Of a DNA stretch of 64,000 bases, positions 42,590 through 51,289 are shown in pieces (the first letter of the stretch is position 1; each line of letters begins with the position of its first letter). The DNA comes from DASUNP01 sp035249305 (GTDB taxonomy: Bacteria > Acidobacteriota > Blastocatellia > UBA7656). The stretch spans positions 1 to 64,000 of the forward strand of contig DATFGQ010000039.1 of assembly GCA_035249305.1 (NCBI GenBank), read 5' to 3'. A model generated the notes under the pieces. It was not told the origin of the DNA, did not search any database, and saw only the letters and a program-made list of their open reading frames with translations. The position numbers were made by a program, and so were the translations under genes.

Positions 42590-42745
42590 TTAAGAGCGAG
42601 CCGAGCTGACACGGCTACTTGCCACTTTTTTGACTGCTTTCCTGACGGCGGCAGACGTAACTGTACCTGCCTTGGGCGGGTTCTTAACAAATCTTCCGCT
42701 CCTCGCAGAGCGTCTTGCGTACTTCTTAGACGTACTTTTAGCCAT
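42590..42745 (-). CDS. Small basic protein before the TIR-like gene
   Basis: 51 residues, ATG at 42745 and TAA at 42590-42592, with CGGGAATG upstream. The sequence is very basic (MAKSTSKKYARRSARSGRFV, then AVRKAVKKVASSR). The RSARSGRFV pattern recurs in many small proteins encoded next to toxin, HTH or mobile genes. It ends 30 bases before the TIR-like ATG, so the two are probably co-expressed. It may bind nucleic acid or the TIR-like protein. The function is unknown. Confidence 0.5.
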   Translation of the reverse strand: MAKSTSKKYARRSARSGRFVKNPPKAGTVTSAAVRKAVKKVASSRVSSARS

Positions 42746-42824
42746 AGTCATTCCCGGTCGTTGTTAAGACTGATTAATGATAAGGCTTTTGCGCAGAGCT
42801 CACAACAGCCTGGCGCGCAAATAA

Positions 42825-45128
42825 TCAGCGATTGCCAAATCGCAGCCTGACGCCGAAGCGGGCGAGCAGCGGCGGGCCGACCGTCCTGACCGGCGTGCGC
42901 CCGATGTCGTACTCTTGATCGAATAGATTCTCTGCCGCGGCGAAAAGCTCTACGCCGCGCCCGACCGCGCGCGAGACGAACGCGTCGAGCGTGAAATAAC
43001 GGTCAAGCTTGAGGCGGTTCTGATCGTCGTCAAACTGCACGCCGATCGCGCGACCTTGCAGCCCGACAGTTACGCGGCGCGGGTTTGAGTACCGCGCCTG
43101 GAAGGTGAGCTGGTGACGCGGCACTTGCGGGAGCCATAACCCTTCGAGCAGCGTGTTGGCGGGAAATTCGAGCACGGTCGCGTCCGCCAACAAGTAGCCG
43201 CCCGAAACCGTGAACGTGTCGGTGACGGCCGCCTCCGCTTCCAACTCGACCCCGCGGGAGCGAGTGCGGCCCAGGTTCTGCCGCTGCCGCGTTATCAACT
43301 CGGGCGTGACGCTCAAAGTCACGTTGGCTATCGGCCTGGCGATCTCGCTCCAGAAAAACAGACCGCGCACGTTGATCCTCCGATTCAATCCCGCTACCGC
43401 GGCCCCCGCTTCGCCCCCGGTGAGCCGCTCGGCCTGAAGCGCGTCGTTGGCCAGCGTCAGGACGTTGCCGACCCTGAACGCGCGGTAGAGCTCGTTGAGC
43501 GTCGGCGCGCGAAACGCGCGGTAGCCCGAAGCCGTAAGCGATACGTTCTCCGTCAGCTTGTGAAGCAACGACAGGCGCGGGCTGAAGGCCGTCTCGCTCC
43601 TCTCCTCAAACTCCCTGACTGTCGGAGGCGAGGGTAGCGCGAGCGGCGTGCTCGTCGAGATCGCGTCGAAGTTGCGCCAGCGGTCTACGCGCGCGCTCGC
43701 GGTCAAAAAGAGCCGCCGCGTGATTCGCACGATGTCCTGGCCGAAAAGGCCGAAGACGCGTTCCCGCCCGCCCGCTCCCACGGTCGACGTCAGCCGCCCC
43801 GCCACAAAGACAAGCTCGTCGCTCGCCCCGCGCACTTCGCGCCAGTCGAGGCCCGCAACTAGAGTTTGATTCGCGCCCGCGGGGCGCGACCACTGAAGGG
43901 CCAACCCTGTCTGCTGCGCGGGGACGCGCTGGCTGCGCGTGAGCGTTTCGGTCGCGCGGTCCAAAGCTATGGCTGAAAAATCCTGATCGAATATTTGAGC
44001 GCTGGCGAACAGCCTTGCCGTAAGCGAGCCCGCGCTTCGAGATTGCCAGTCGGCGCCCAGCGCCATCTGGCGGATGTGCGTCCGGTTCTGTTGTAAAGGG
44101 GTGCCGTTCTCGCGAGTCTCGCCGTAGTAAGAGCCGCGCGCGAACAGCCGCGCACGGTCAGCAATCAACCGCTCGACGCTGACATCGAGCGTCAGGTGAT
44201 CGGAGGTAGCGCGCGTGTCGACGCGGCCACGCTCCGCTTCGTCGACGATGATGTAGCCGTCGGTGGAAAAGGCTTCGGCCGAAATCTGCCCGCCCAGCTT
44301 GCCCAGGCGGCCTCCCGCGAACATCGAGACGTTGGGCGTCGTCTGGTTGCCGTAAGAGGCTTCGATCGACGCCATCGGCGTGTCGTTGCCGTGAGGGATG
44401 AAATTGACGACGCCGCCCAGCGCGTCTGTGCCATAGAGATGCGACGAGCCTCCGCGGACCACCTCGACGCGGCTGACCGATTCGCGAGGCACGCGCCCCC
44501 AGTAGACCCAGCCGCCGAAAGGGTCGTTGATAGGTATCCCGTCGGCCATCACAAGCGCGCGGCTGGCCCCGCTCGCCCCTACTCCGCGCAGCGACACGCC
44601 CTGCGCGGTCGGGTTGGCGGTGCGGCTTCCGGATCGGCGGAAGAGGCTGAAGCCCGGCACCTGGCGCAACGCGTCGTCGAGAGTCAGCGCGGCGGTCGTC
44701 GACAGGTCTTCCGGCGCGAGCACAATCACGCTGGCCGCCGTGTCGCTCACGCGCGCGACGGTTCGCGCGGCGGTGACCGTGACTTGCTCAAAGACGCCCT
44801 CGGGCGCGAGCACTATCTCCAGCGGCCCTTCGTCTGAGATAGTCCATCTCTTTTCAAAAAGCGCGAAGCCGCGCGCGCGCGCCTGGAGCTTTGCGCCGCC
44901 TCGCGGGACAGAGTCGAAGACGAAACGGCCTTCCGCGTTCGTAGTTCGAGACTCAGCGAATGGGCCTACGACCAGAGAGATTTCGGCGTCGGTGACCGCA
45001 GCGCCGGATTGATCGCGGACTACGCCCTCGACCCGCGCGCCTTCCGTGCATGCGAGATTTGCTTCCGGCATGCAGAGGGCGAGCAACAGCGCCGAGGCGC
45101 ACAACGAAAGGAAGCGGCGACCCCTCAT
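42825..45128 (-). CDS. TonB-dependent outer-membrane receptor
   Basis: 767 residues from the ATG at 45128, with GGAGG upstream. Signal peptide, a carboxypeptidase-regulatory-like domain (VEGVVRDQSGAAVTDAEISL), a plug (FRRSGSRTANPTAQGVSLRG, VVRGGSSHLYGTDALGGVVN) and a barrel ending FGVRLRFGNR. The DPFGGWVYWGRVP segment resembles vitamin B12 and siderophore type receptors of Acidobacteriota, but the ligand is unknown. It starts 19 bases after a secreted cupin gene and may share an operon with it and the sugar dehydrogenase. No riboswitch is visible. Confidence 0.85.
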   Translation of the reverse strand: MRGRRFLSLCASALLLALCMPEANLACTEGARVEGVVRDQSGAAVTDAEISLVVGPFAESRTTNAEGRFVFDSVPRGGAKLQARARGFALFEKRWTISDEGPLEIVLAPEGVFEQVTVTAARTVARVSDTAASVIVLAPEDLSTTAALTLDDALRQVPGFSLFRRSGSRTANPTAQGVSLRGVGASGASRALVMADGIPINDPFGGWVYWGRVPRESVSRVEVVRGGSSHLYGTDALGGVVNFIPHGNDTPMASIEASYGNQTTPNVSMFAGGRLGKLGGQISAEAFSTDGYIIVDEAERGRVDTRATSDHLTLDVSVERLIADRARLFARGSYYGETRENGTPLQQNRTHIRQMALGADWQSRSAGSLTARLFASAQIFDQDFSAIALDRATETLTRSQRVPAQQTGLALQWSRPAGANQTLVAGLDWREVRGASDELVFVAGRLTSTVGAGGRERVFGLFGQDIVRITRRLFLTASARVDRWRNFDAISTSTPLALPSPPTVREFEERSETAFSPRLSLLHKLTENVSLTASGYRAFRAPTLNELYRAFRVGNVLTLANDALQAERLTGGEAGAAVAGLNRRINVRGLFFWSEIARPIANVTLSVTPELITRQRQNLGRTRSRGVELEAEAAVTDTFTVSGGYLLADATVLEFPANTLLEGLWLPQVPRHQLTFQARYSNPRRVTVGLQGRAIGVQFDDDQNRLKLDRYFTLDAFVSRAVGRGVELFAAAENLFDQEYDIGRTPVRTVGPPLLARFGVRLRFGNR

Positions 45129-45147
45129 CCGATTATCCTCCAGGCGC

Positions 45148-45618
45148 TCAGTTCGAGCTGGCTCGCTTTGCAGGGTCATCGGCGGGGTTCACCCACGTGG
45201 TCTTGAAAGGGCCGATGCCGTGAACCTGAACGATAGTCTCCTCTTTGGTCCAGGCGAAGTGAGGCGTCTGCTTCGGCATCATCATGTATGACCCGACAGT
45301 CAGGGCGTGTCCGGCCGACTCGTCGAACTTCTCGCCCTTGCCCATGTAGAAAGCGCCTTTGATGACCGTCAGGTGCTCGTCGGAGGGGTGCCAGTGCGGC
45401 GGGACTTTAGCGCCCGCGACAAACTTGAGTCGCAGGACGAACGGGTCACCATCTTTGAGAGGGTTCCCCGACAGCACGGCAATCTCCGACCCAGGCCATA
45501 AGGGACCCCACTTGATCGCTTCGGGCGCGACCATCTTATGTTCCGTCGCCGATTGCGCAAAGCACAACGCGGTCAGAGCTAAGACCGCCAGCGTAAGAAG
45601 AAGCATCTGCTTTTTCAT
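45148..45618 (-). CDS. Secreted cupin-domain protein
   Basis: 156 residues from the ATG at 45618. Signal peptide MKKQMLLLTLAVLALTALCF, then one cupin barrel: VPPHWHPSDEHLTVIKGAFYMG carries two His and a Glu as metal ligands, and MMMPKQTPHFAW carries the last His. Many secreted cupins of this type occur in soil bacteria, with no known substrate. It lies between a sugar dehydrogenase and a receptor on the same strand. Confidence 0.8.
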   Translation of the reverse strand: MKKQMLLLTLAVLALTALCFAQSATEHKMVAPEAIKWGPLWPGSEIAVLSGNPLKDGDPFVLRLKFVAGAKVPPHWHPSDEHLTVIKGAFYMGKGEKFDESAGHALTVGSYMMMPKQTPHFAWTKEETIVQVHGIGPFKTTWVNPADDPAKRASSN

Positions 45619-45653
45619 GATAAGCGTCCTTTCGCCTGAATCAGGCATGCGGC

Positions 45654-46943
45654 TCATTTACGGTTCTTGTAAGTGACTCGCCAGATCTTGTTCGCGCCGT
45701 CGTCGGTGATGAGCATCGAGCCGTCTTTCAAGACGAGCAGCCCTACGGGGCGTCCGTAGATCTCATTACCGTTTTCGTCGGGCGACCATCCCGTGATGAA
45801 ATCGTCGTAGCCGCCCGCGGGCCTCCCGTTGTTGAAACGTATTTGGATGATCTTGTAGCCGGTCCGCTTCGAGCGGTTCCACGAGCCGCGCAGCGCGACG
45901 AAGCCGGTTCCTTGATACTCGCGCGGAAACATCTTTCCGTCGTAAAAGGCTATCCCGAGCGCGGCCGAGTGCGCCTGTATCAAAACGTCAGGCACGATCG
46001 TCCGGCTCACCAGATCATCACGCCCCTCGGTGCGGCGCGGGTCTTTGTTCCGCCCTATGTAAGAGTAAGGCCAGCCATAGAAGCCGCCGTCCTTGACGGC
46101 CGTGGCGTAATCGGGCACGAGGTCGTCGCCCAGCCCGTCGCGCTCGTTGACGGTCGTCCACAGCGTCCGCGTGCCCGGATAAAAGGCCATGCCTACGGGG
46201 TTGCGCAATCCGGCGGCGAATATGCGGTGATTAGTCCCGTCGGGGTTGTATTCAGAGATGGCCGCGCGGCGCGGGTCCGGCTCCACGTTCACGTTCGATT
46301 CCGACCCGACGCTGACGTACATCTTCGACCCGTCGGGGCTGAAGATGACGTTGCGAGTCCAATGCTGGCGGTAACCTTTGCCGGGCAGGTCGGCGATCTT
46401 CTCGGGCTCGCCCTCGGCCTTCGACTGGCCCGACCTGTATTTGAAACGCACCACGGAGTCCGTGTTCGCGACGTAAAAATAGTCTCGCCAGAAGGCCATG
46501 CCGAACGGCTGCGTCAGGCCAGTGGCAAAGACCAGGCGCTCTTCGGGCGCGCCGTCTTTGTTCGCGTCACGCAGTATGGTTATGCGCCCGGCGCGGGATT
46601 CCGCGACAAACACGTCGCCGTTAGGCGCGAGCGCCAGCCAGCGCGGCTCTTCGAGATTGCCTTCGGCATAGGTCGCTATCTCAAAGCCCGCAGGGAGCGT
46701 GAGCCTTGCCGACTCGGGCATCGGAGCTACTTTCGGCGGGTTGACTGCGCTCCGCGTGGCGTTGGGCGGCGGAAGAGAGTCGGGCTTTATCTCGTAATGA
46801 CCCAGCGACGAGTTGCTCGTGTTCTTTCCGTTCTGTTCGGCGGCGGGCTTGCGCGTCTGCCCGCAGGCGATAAGGATCAGCAGGTGAAGCGCCATGATCA
46901 GGGCTGTCATACGGCGCGCGACGAGGGTTGAAACTCTGCACAT
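45654..46943 (-). CDS. PQQ-dependent sugar dehydrogenase-like lipoprotein
   Basis: 429 residues. The N-terminus contains MALHLLILIACGQ, a lipobox whose Cys would be lipidated. The rest is a six-bladed propeller of the glucose/sorbosone dehydrogenase (GdhB, Yli) family: GNLEEPRWLALAPNGDVFVA, GKGYRQHWTRNVIFSPDGSK, AAGLRNPVGMAFYPGT, GGFYGWPYSYIG and FITGWSPDEN. Family members oxidise aldoses with PQQ, although many homologues have no shown activity. It should be anchored to the periplasmic face of a membrane. The start at 46943 is favoured over ATG farther in because GAGG lies upstream. Confidence 0.82.
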   Translation of the reverse strand: MCRVSTLVARRMTALIMALHLLILIACGQTRKPAAEQNGKNTSNSSLGHYEIKPDSLPPPNATRSAVNPPKVAPMPESARLTLPAGFEIATYAEGNLEEPRWLALAPNGDVFVAESRAGRITILRDANKDGAPEERLVFATGLTQPFGMAFWRDYFYVANTDSVVRFKYRSGQSKAEGEPEKIADLPGKGYRQHWTRNVIFSPDGSKMYVSVGSESNVNVEPDPRRAAISEYNPDGTNHRIFAAGLRNPVGMAFYPGTRTLWTTVNERDGLGDDLVPDYATAVKDGGFYGWPYSYIGRNKDPRRTEGRDDLVSRTIVPDVLIQAHSAALGIAFYDGKMFPREYQGTGFVALRGSWNRSKRTGYKIIQIRFNNGRPAGGYDDFITGWSPDENGNEIYGRPVGLLVLKDGSMLITDDGANKIWRVTYKNRK

Positions 46944-47025
46944 GGCCTCGGACCTCAAAGTATTCTGGATGTCAAGAACTCATTTTCCCACGAAGGGCGC
47001 GAATTTCAAACCGAACATTCAGGCA

Positions 47026-47034
47026 TGGTATAAT
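47026..47034 (+). promoter_or_regulatory. Extended -10 promoter, near-leaderless
   Basis: TGGTATAAT on the plus strand ends eight bases before the ATG of the small gene at 47042. A TTCAAA -35-like box (47005-47010) lies 18 bases upstream of the TATAAT. Transcription should begin at or next to the start codon. Confidence 0.55.
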
Positions 47035-47041
47035 CGGCGTG

Positions 47042-47221
47042 ATGGCAAAGAAAAGAATCGGGGTCGATGTCCTCGTCGAAGACCACTTCTGGAATGACGC
47101 GCACGCTTGCTACGTCTATTCGTTCTACTGTCCCGGCTGCCGCCAGCTAAAGATCATACCCGAGCTTGGAATACACCGCTGCGATTGCGGGTCCTGGCTC
47201 ATAGTCCGCGACCAGCCTTGA
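47042..47221 (+). CDS. Small zinc-ribbon-like protein
   Basis: 59 residues, MAKKRIGVDVLVEDHFWNDA, then YCPGCRQLKI and HRCDCGSW. The CxxC and CxC pairs with nearby His suggest one bound metal ion. I do not recognise a named family. No signal peptide. It stands alone between divergent and convergent genes, with its own near-leaderless promoter. Confidence 0.6.
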   Translation: MAKKRIGVDVLVEDHFWNDAHACYVYSFYCPGCRQLKIIPELGIHRCDCGSWLIVRDQP

Positions 47222-47264
47222 TACTCGTTGATGGCCTTGGTCGCGGACCATACCTGACCGCCTC

Positions 47265-47489
47265 TCAGCCTTCGCCCAGGTTTTCGCCCTGGATCTTGAA
47301 GAAGAGCTCAACCGTCACCTGGTATTCGATGCGGCCTTCGCGGACTGCGCCGTTCTGCTCGACGACTCTGAACCACCTCAACTCGCGAAGCGTCGTCTGC
47401 GCGCGATTGATCGCCACTTCGATGGCATGGCTGAAGCTCTGGTTCGACGTGCCGACCATCGTTATACCCTTGAAAACGTCATTCGCCAT
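47265..47489 (-). CDS. Dodecin
   Basis: 74 residues matching dodecin, a small protein that forms a hollow dodecamer and stores flavins such as FMN, riboflavin or lumichrome. Typical features are FKGITMVGTSNQSFSHAIEV, the flavin-stacking tryptophan in LRELRWFRVVEQ, and RIEYQVTVELFFKIQ. It is a free-standing gene. Storage protects the cell from free flavin, which makes reactive oxygen. Confidence 0.92.
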   Translation of the reverse strand: MANDVFKGITMVGTSNQSFSHAIEVAINRAQTTLRELRWFRVVEQNGAVREGRIEYQVTVELFFKIQGENLGEG

Positions 47490-47563
47490 AATTGACCCTC
47501 CGGTTACTCACGTTGTCCATTCCAGTAGTATAGCCGCACGCGACGGTCGCGCGGAAACGGCCA

Positions 47564-48184
47564 TCAGTTTTTCTGCGCTATGCCTCTGTACATCTCGCCC
47601 AGTATGCGCGGCGTGTCGGCCAGCACGAAGCGGTCCAGCCGCGCAAACCGAAACCCCGCCTCTTCGATCAGCAGATTGATGGGGCGGTTGACGTTGCACC
47701 CGCAGGCTATGACGCGCTGCAACGGGTTATAGAGCTCTTGCCGCCGCCGCGTCTTCGCGTCATCGCTCCGGCCATGCTCTAAAAAGAGGTATTGGCCTTC
47801 GGGCTTCAACACCCTCCGCATCTCGGCGAGCGCCGAGGCCGTGTCGGCGATGGAGCAGAGCGTGAGGGTTGTTACTACTGTGTCAAAGCTTGAGTCTTCA
47901 AAGGGCAGCCGAAGGCTCGCGTCGAGCTGCACCTGAGAGACCGGAATCCCTGACTCACGGATGCGGCTTGCGACGCGGCGGGCCAGCATGCGCTCGGAGT
48001 CGAGCACCGTAAGGCTTGTTACCTCCCGCGGGTAATGAGGCAAGTTGAGCCCCGTGCCGAAACCTATCTCCAGGGTCTCGCCCCGCGCGGGCGCGAGGGT
48101 AAGCCGTCGCTGCTCGACGACGACCGGTGTCGCAAGCGACCAGTCGAGTATGCGTGAGAAGATATGCCTGGAATAAAACCCCAT
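47564..48184 (-). CDS. Class I SAM-dependent methyltransferase
   Basis: 206 residues. Motif I is ETLEIGFGTGLNLPHYP, then LTVLDSERML, FEDSSFDTVVTTLTLCSI and MRRVLKPEGQYLFLEHG. It belongs to the UbiE/phospholipid-methyltransferase-like group but the substrate cannot be told. An HIFSRILDW helix at the start may touch the membrane. It follows the esterase gene by four bases on the same strand. Confidence 0.85.
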   Translation of the reverse strand: MGFYSRHIFSRILDWSLATPVVVEQRRLTLAPARGETLEIGFGTGLNLPHYPREVTSLTVLDSERMLARRVASRIRESGIPVSQVQLDASLRLPFEDSSFDTVVTTLTLCSIADTASALAEMRRVLKPEGQYLFLEHGRSDDAKTRRRQELYNPLQRVIACGCNVNRPINLLIEEAGFRFARLDRFVLADTPRILGEMYRGIAQKN

Positions 48185-48188
48185 CCGA

Positions 48189-48995
48189 TTATTTGCCGGG
48201 CGAAGGGCGGCGCTGGGCCAACAGCCAGAGAAAGAATTCCGGCTCGGCGTAAGCCCTGTCCCACGAGTTGTGAGGGACGCCTTTGTATTCGCTGTAACGG
48301 ACGTTGCCGCCTACGGACTTCAGCGCCTCGACCATCTTGCGCGACTCCTCGACAGGGATGGTCCGGTCCTCGTCGCCGTGAAAGACCCATACGGGGGTCT
48401 TCCCGACGCGCAGGGCGACGGCAAGGTACGGGTTGCTCTCCGAGGTCGCTTCCACGGTGTCCGACAGCGTAGGGATTCCGGGGGGCGGGCGCACGCCGCC
48501 GCAGACGGGCGCGAGCGCGGCGAACTTCTCCGGCTGCGCGCGGGCGACCGCCCAGGTGCCATAACCGCCCATAGATATGCCGGTGAGGTATACCCTCTCC
48601 GGGTCGCCGTTGAACTCTTTGATCGATTGATTCAGGGCCGCCAGCGCGAGGTCGCGCATATCGACTTCGGGCCACCAGCGGCCTCTGGAGCACTGAGGCA
48701 GCACGACTACGGAAGCCAGATTCTCATTACGCGCGAGCGCGGGGCCGAGGCCGACTCTGGTCTGCGCGATGTTATCGTCGCCGCGCTCGCCCGCGCCGTG
48801 CAGGTAGAGGATCACGGGCCACTTCTTATCCGCGCTCCAGTCGGCCGGGACGTAGACTTTGTATTGATAACTCTTCCCGCCCATCTCGACCGTGCGGTCC
48901 TGATACTTTGACGCCTGGGTCGTCGTCGTCGCGCAAGCGGGCAGTGCCAGGCAGAGCGCGGATAACAGCAACAGGTTCAATTCATGCAGCGCCAC
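48189..48995 (-). CDS. Lipoprotein esterase/phospholipase, alpha/beta hydrolase
   Basis: 268 residues. LCLALPACATTT is a lipobox, so it should be a lipoprotein. The hydrolase core has VILYLHGAGERGDD, VYLTGISMGGYGTWA with the nucleophile serine, VFHGDEDRTIPV with Asp and KGVPHNSWDRAY with His. It is close to the Dienelactone/PHB-depolymerase-like peptidase group that includes predicted secreted esterases. The substrate is unknown. It is upstream of the methyltransferase on the same strand and may be co-transcribed. Confidence 0.82.
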   Translation of the reverse strand: MALHELNLLLLSALCLALPACATTTTQASKYQDRTVEMGGKSYQYKVYVPADWSADKKWPVILYLHGAGERGDDNIAQTRVGLGPALARNENLASVVVLPQCSRGRWWPEVDMRDLALAALNQSIKEFNGDPERVYLTGISMGGYGTWAVARAQPEKFAALAPVCGGVRPPPGIPTLSDTVEATSESNPYLAVALRVGKTPVWVFHGDEDRTIPVEESRKMVEALKSVGGNVRYSEYKGVPHNSWDRAYAEPEFFLWLLAQRRPSPGK

Positions 48996-49063
48996 TTTTC
49001 GCGACTCCTTCGTAGGTTAGAACGATTAATGATGACCTGTTCATCCAAGATGTATGTTCTGAA

Positions 49064-49352
49064 GAGTCCCGGAGGGACTCAATGATATTAGCCGGTGGTG
49101 TGACTGCCGGTCCAGATCTAATGGAAGGGCGTGGCCGAAACGCCGCGTAGTGGCGGTGTGATTTTAGCCGTGTGCTTTAGCGCACGGAACGGCAGTGATG
49201 AGAGCATCACGTCGCGTTAGCGACGGTTGAATCAGGCGTCGCCGACGCGACGCGGGATCATGTTGCCATTGATTACCGGCTTTGAAAAGCCGGTCTAAGA
49301 TCATCTCGCCGCTACGCGGCGATCACTCAGACCGGCGGTTACACCACCGGTT
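49064..49352. repeat. Large closed multi-hairpin island (family B copy 1)
   Basis: The gap 48996-49419 contains no gene. CCGGTGGTGTGACTGCCGGTC (49092-49112) pairs, with two mismatches, with GACCGGCGGTTACACCACCGG (49330-49350). Within it are at least six hairpins, including CCGTGTGCTTTAGCGCACGG, CGTCGCGTTAGCGACG, CCGGCTTTGAAAAGCCGG and CGCCGCTACGCGGCG. GAGTCCCGGAGGGACTC lies outside at 49064. Some of the inner hairpins recur at 59273-59530. Confidence 0.75.
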
Positions 49353-49419
49353 AATTTCACTTGCGCCTCCGGTGCATCCGCTCTACCAGCTACTCGGATC
49401 ATAAAGAATCCCGCGAATA

Positions 49420-49740
49420 CTACCTCCAGGAGTGAATAATTCCCAGGTCTCGCAGACGACGCCGCAAGGGCGAATCGCCTGCTTTTGCCATCAGAGCCTC
49501 TACTTCTTGGAGCTGTCTTTCCATCACTTCATCAAACTCTGGCTGGTGGTCATAATAATATGAGAGTGCGGCGTAAATCTGCGCCAAAGAGAGATGTGGA
49601 TATTCAGAGTGAATCTCTTCAGGGCTGGAGCCGTGGGCGAGGTGGTCAAGCACGACCTCGATGACTTTTACATTCGTATCGTCGATCCAGGCGACGCCCG
49701 CGGCGTCAAGGTGGATGTGTGCTGTTTCTACGGTTGACAC
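49420..49740 (-). CDS. DUF433 antitoxin-like protein, apparently orphan
   Basis: 106 residues. VKVIEVVLDHLAHGSSPEEI and HSEYPHLSLAQIYAALSYYYDH are the helix-turn-helix-like DUF433 core, the antitoxin side of toxin-antitoxin pairs in which a PIN-like DUF5615 toxin usually follows at once. Here the stop is followed by repeats and no such toxin frame is seen. The C-terminal tail of about 30 residues is usual for longer members. It may be a solitary antitoxin left after toxin loss, or act on a distant partner. Confidence 0.8.
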   Translation of the reverse strand: MSTVETAHIHLDAAGVAWIDDTNVKVIEVVLDHLAHGSSPEEIHSEYPHLSLAQIYAALSYYYDHQPEFDEVMERQLQEVEALMAKAGDSPLRRRLRDLGIIHSWR

Positions 49741-49908
49741 TTCATTCTACCTCTCGCGGAATCTACCGTAACTTACCACAGAATTCTCGGACAGACCAAT
49801 CTTAGCAAGACGAGCCGCGGCTTGATACCGGCTTTTATATCGGTTAGGATTTTTATTACCTGATCGAATGTCGGCAAAAGCCATTTTGCAAAACCTACGG
49901 GGGATATT

Positions 49909-51279
49909 ATGAACCAACTTAAACGGGCGACGAGCCTCGGCCTCGTCTTAATGCTGTTTTTGTCCGCGGCCTCTGCCGCTCGCGCGCAGAGCATGGACGT
50001 GAAGACTCACACGCTGAAGAACGGGATGAAGGTGCTGGTCCAGGAGGACCGCACGATCCCGAACATCGCGCTCTACATCTTCTACCGCATAGGCGCGCGC
50101 AACGAGCGGCCCGGCACCACGGGGCTCTCGCACTTCTTCGAGCACATGATGTTCAACGGCGCGAAGAAGTATGGGCCGGGGAAATTCGATTCAACCATGG
50201 AGGGCGCGGGCGGGTCTAACAACGCCTACACCAGCAAAGATGTCACGGTCTATCAAGACTGGTTCCCGCGCTCGGCGCTCGACCTGATATTCGACCTCGA
50301 AGCCGACCGCATACAGAACCTCGACATCAACGAGAAGATGGTGATGTCCGAGCGCGGCGTAGTCTCAAGCGAGCGGCGCACATCGGTCGACGCGAACAAC
50401 TTCGGCGTGCTCAACGAGCAGCTCTGGGCGACGGCCTACACGGCGCACCCTTACCAGTGGCCCGTCGTCGGGTGGATGGTCGACATAGAGAACTGGAGCA
50501 TGGACGACCTCAAGAAGCATTTCGAGATGGGCTACTCGCCGTCGAACGCGACGATGGTCGTCGTGGGCGACGTGTCGGCCGACGAGATATTCAAGCTCGC
50601 CCAGAAGTACATAGAGCCGATACCTGCGCACGCGCCTCCCCCGAAAGTCTCTACCCTGGAGCCCGAGCAGTTGGGCGAGCGGCGCGTGACGGTCAAGAAG
50701 TTCGCGCAGCTCCCGATAATAATGATCGGCTATCACGTGCCCGAAGCGTCGAACCCCGATTACTACGCGCTCCAGGTATTGCAGACGATCCTCTTCTCGG
50801 GCCAGAGCTCGCGCATGTACCAGCGCCTCGTCGATAAAGACCAGCTCGCGCTCTTCGTGCAGGGCGGCTCGTCTTTCAGCTTCGACCCGACGCTCTTTTC
50901 GATCACCACGCAGCCGAAGGCGGGCATCGCGCCCGAGGCCGTGGAGCGAGCCATCTACGAAGAGTTCGACAAAGTAAGATCCGCCCCCGTCACCGACCAG
51001 GAGATAGAGAAGGCGAAGAACATCCTGCTGGCAAACTTCTACCGCCAGATGAAGACGATCAACGGGAAGGCGAACGCGCTGGGCAGCTACGAGGTATTCT
51101 TCGGCGATTACAACAAGCTCTTTACGGCGGCCGACGACTACAAGAAGGTCACGAAAGAGGACGTGAAGCGCGTGGCGGCGAAATACTTCTCCGACAAGAA
51201 CCGCACCGTGGCCACGCTCGTACCCGAGCAGCCTCAGGCCGACCCCCCGGCCGCGAAGCCCGAAGGGAACAACAAGTAA
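49909..51279 (+). CDS. Secreted M16 zinc peptidase, catalytic subunit
   Basis: 456 residues with a signal peptide (about 1-26). TGLSHFFEHMMFNGA carries the inverted zinc motif HxxEH, and a downstream glutamate is supplied by the EADRI region. The family (pitrilysin/processing peptidase) cuts peptides inside a clam-like chamber. The following gene encodes a partner of the same fold without the zinc motif, as in two-subunit M16B enzymes. A GGGGG ribosome site precedes the ATG. Confidence 0.92.
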   Translation: MNQLKRATSLGLVLMLFLSAASAARAQSMDVKTHTLKNGMKVLVQEDRTIPNIALYIFYRIGARNERPGTTGLSHFFEHMMFNGAKKYGPGKFDSTMEGAGGSNNAYTSKDVTVYQDWFPRSALDLIFDLEADRIQNLDINEKMVMSERGVVSSERRTSVDANNFGVLNEQLWATAYTAHPYQWPVVGWMVDIENWSMDDLKKHFEMGYSPSNATMVVVGDVSADEIFKLAQKYIEPIPAHAPPPKVSTLEPEQLGERRVTVKKFAQLPIIMIGYHVPEASNPDYYALQVLQTILFSGQSSRMYQRLVDKDQLALFVQGGSSFSFDPTLFSITTQPKAGIAPEAVERAIYEEFDKVRSAPVTDQEIEKAKNILLANFYRQMKTINGKANALGSYEVFFGDYNKLFTAADDYKKVTKEDVKRVAAKYFSDKNRTVATLVPEQPQADPPAAKPEGNNK

Positions 51280-51289
51280 GGAGATCATC

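Noticed and set aside
42825..45128. Cobalamin riboswitch controlling this TonB receptor
   Set aside because: The upstream gap is 19 bases after the cupin gene, too short for the B12 aptamer, and no box is seen.
49064..49352. CRISPR-like array
   Set aside because: The hairpins differ in sequence and spacing; there is no constant repeat with regular spacers and no cas gene.
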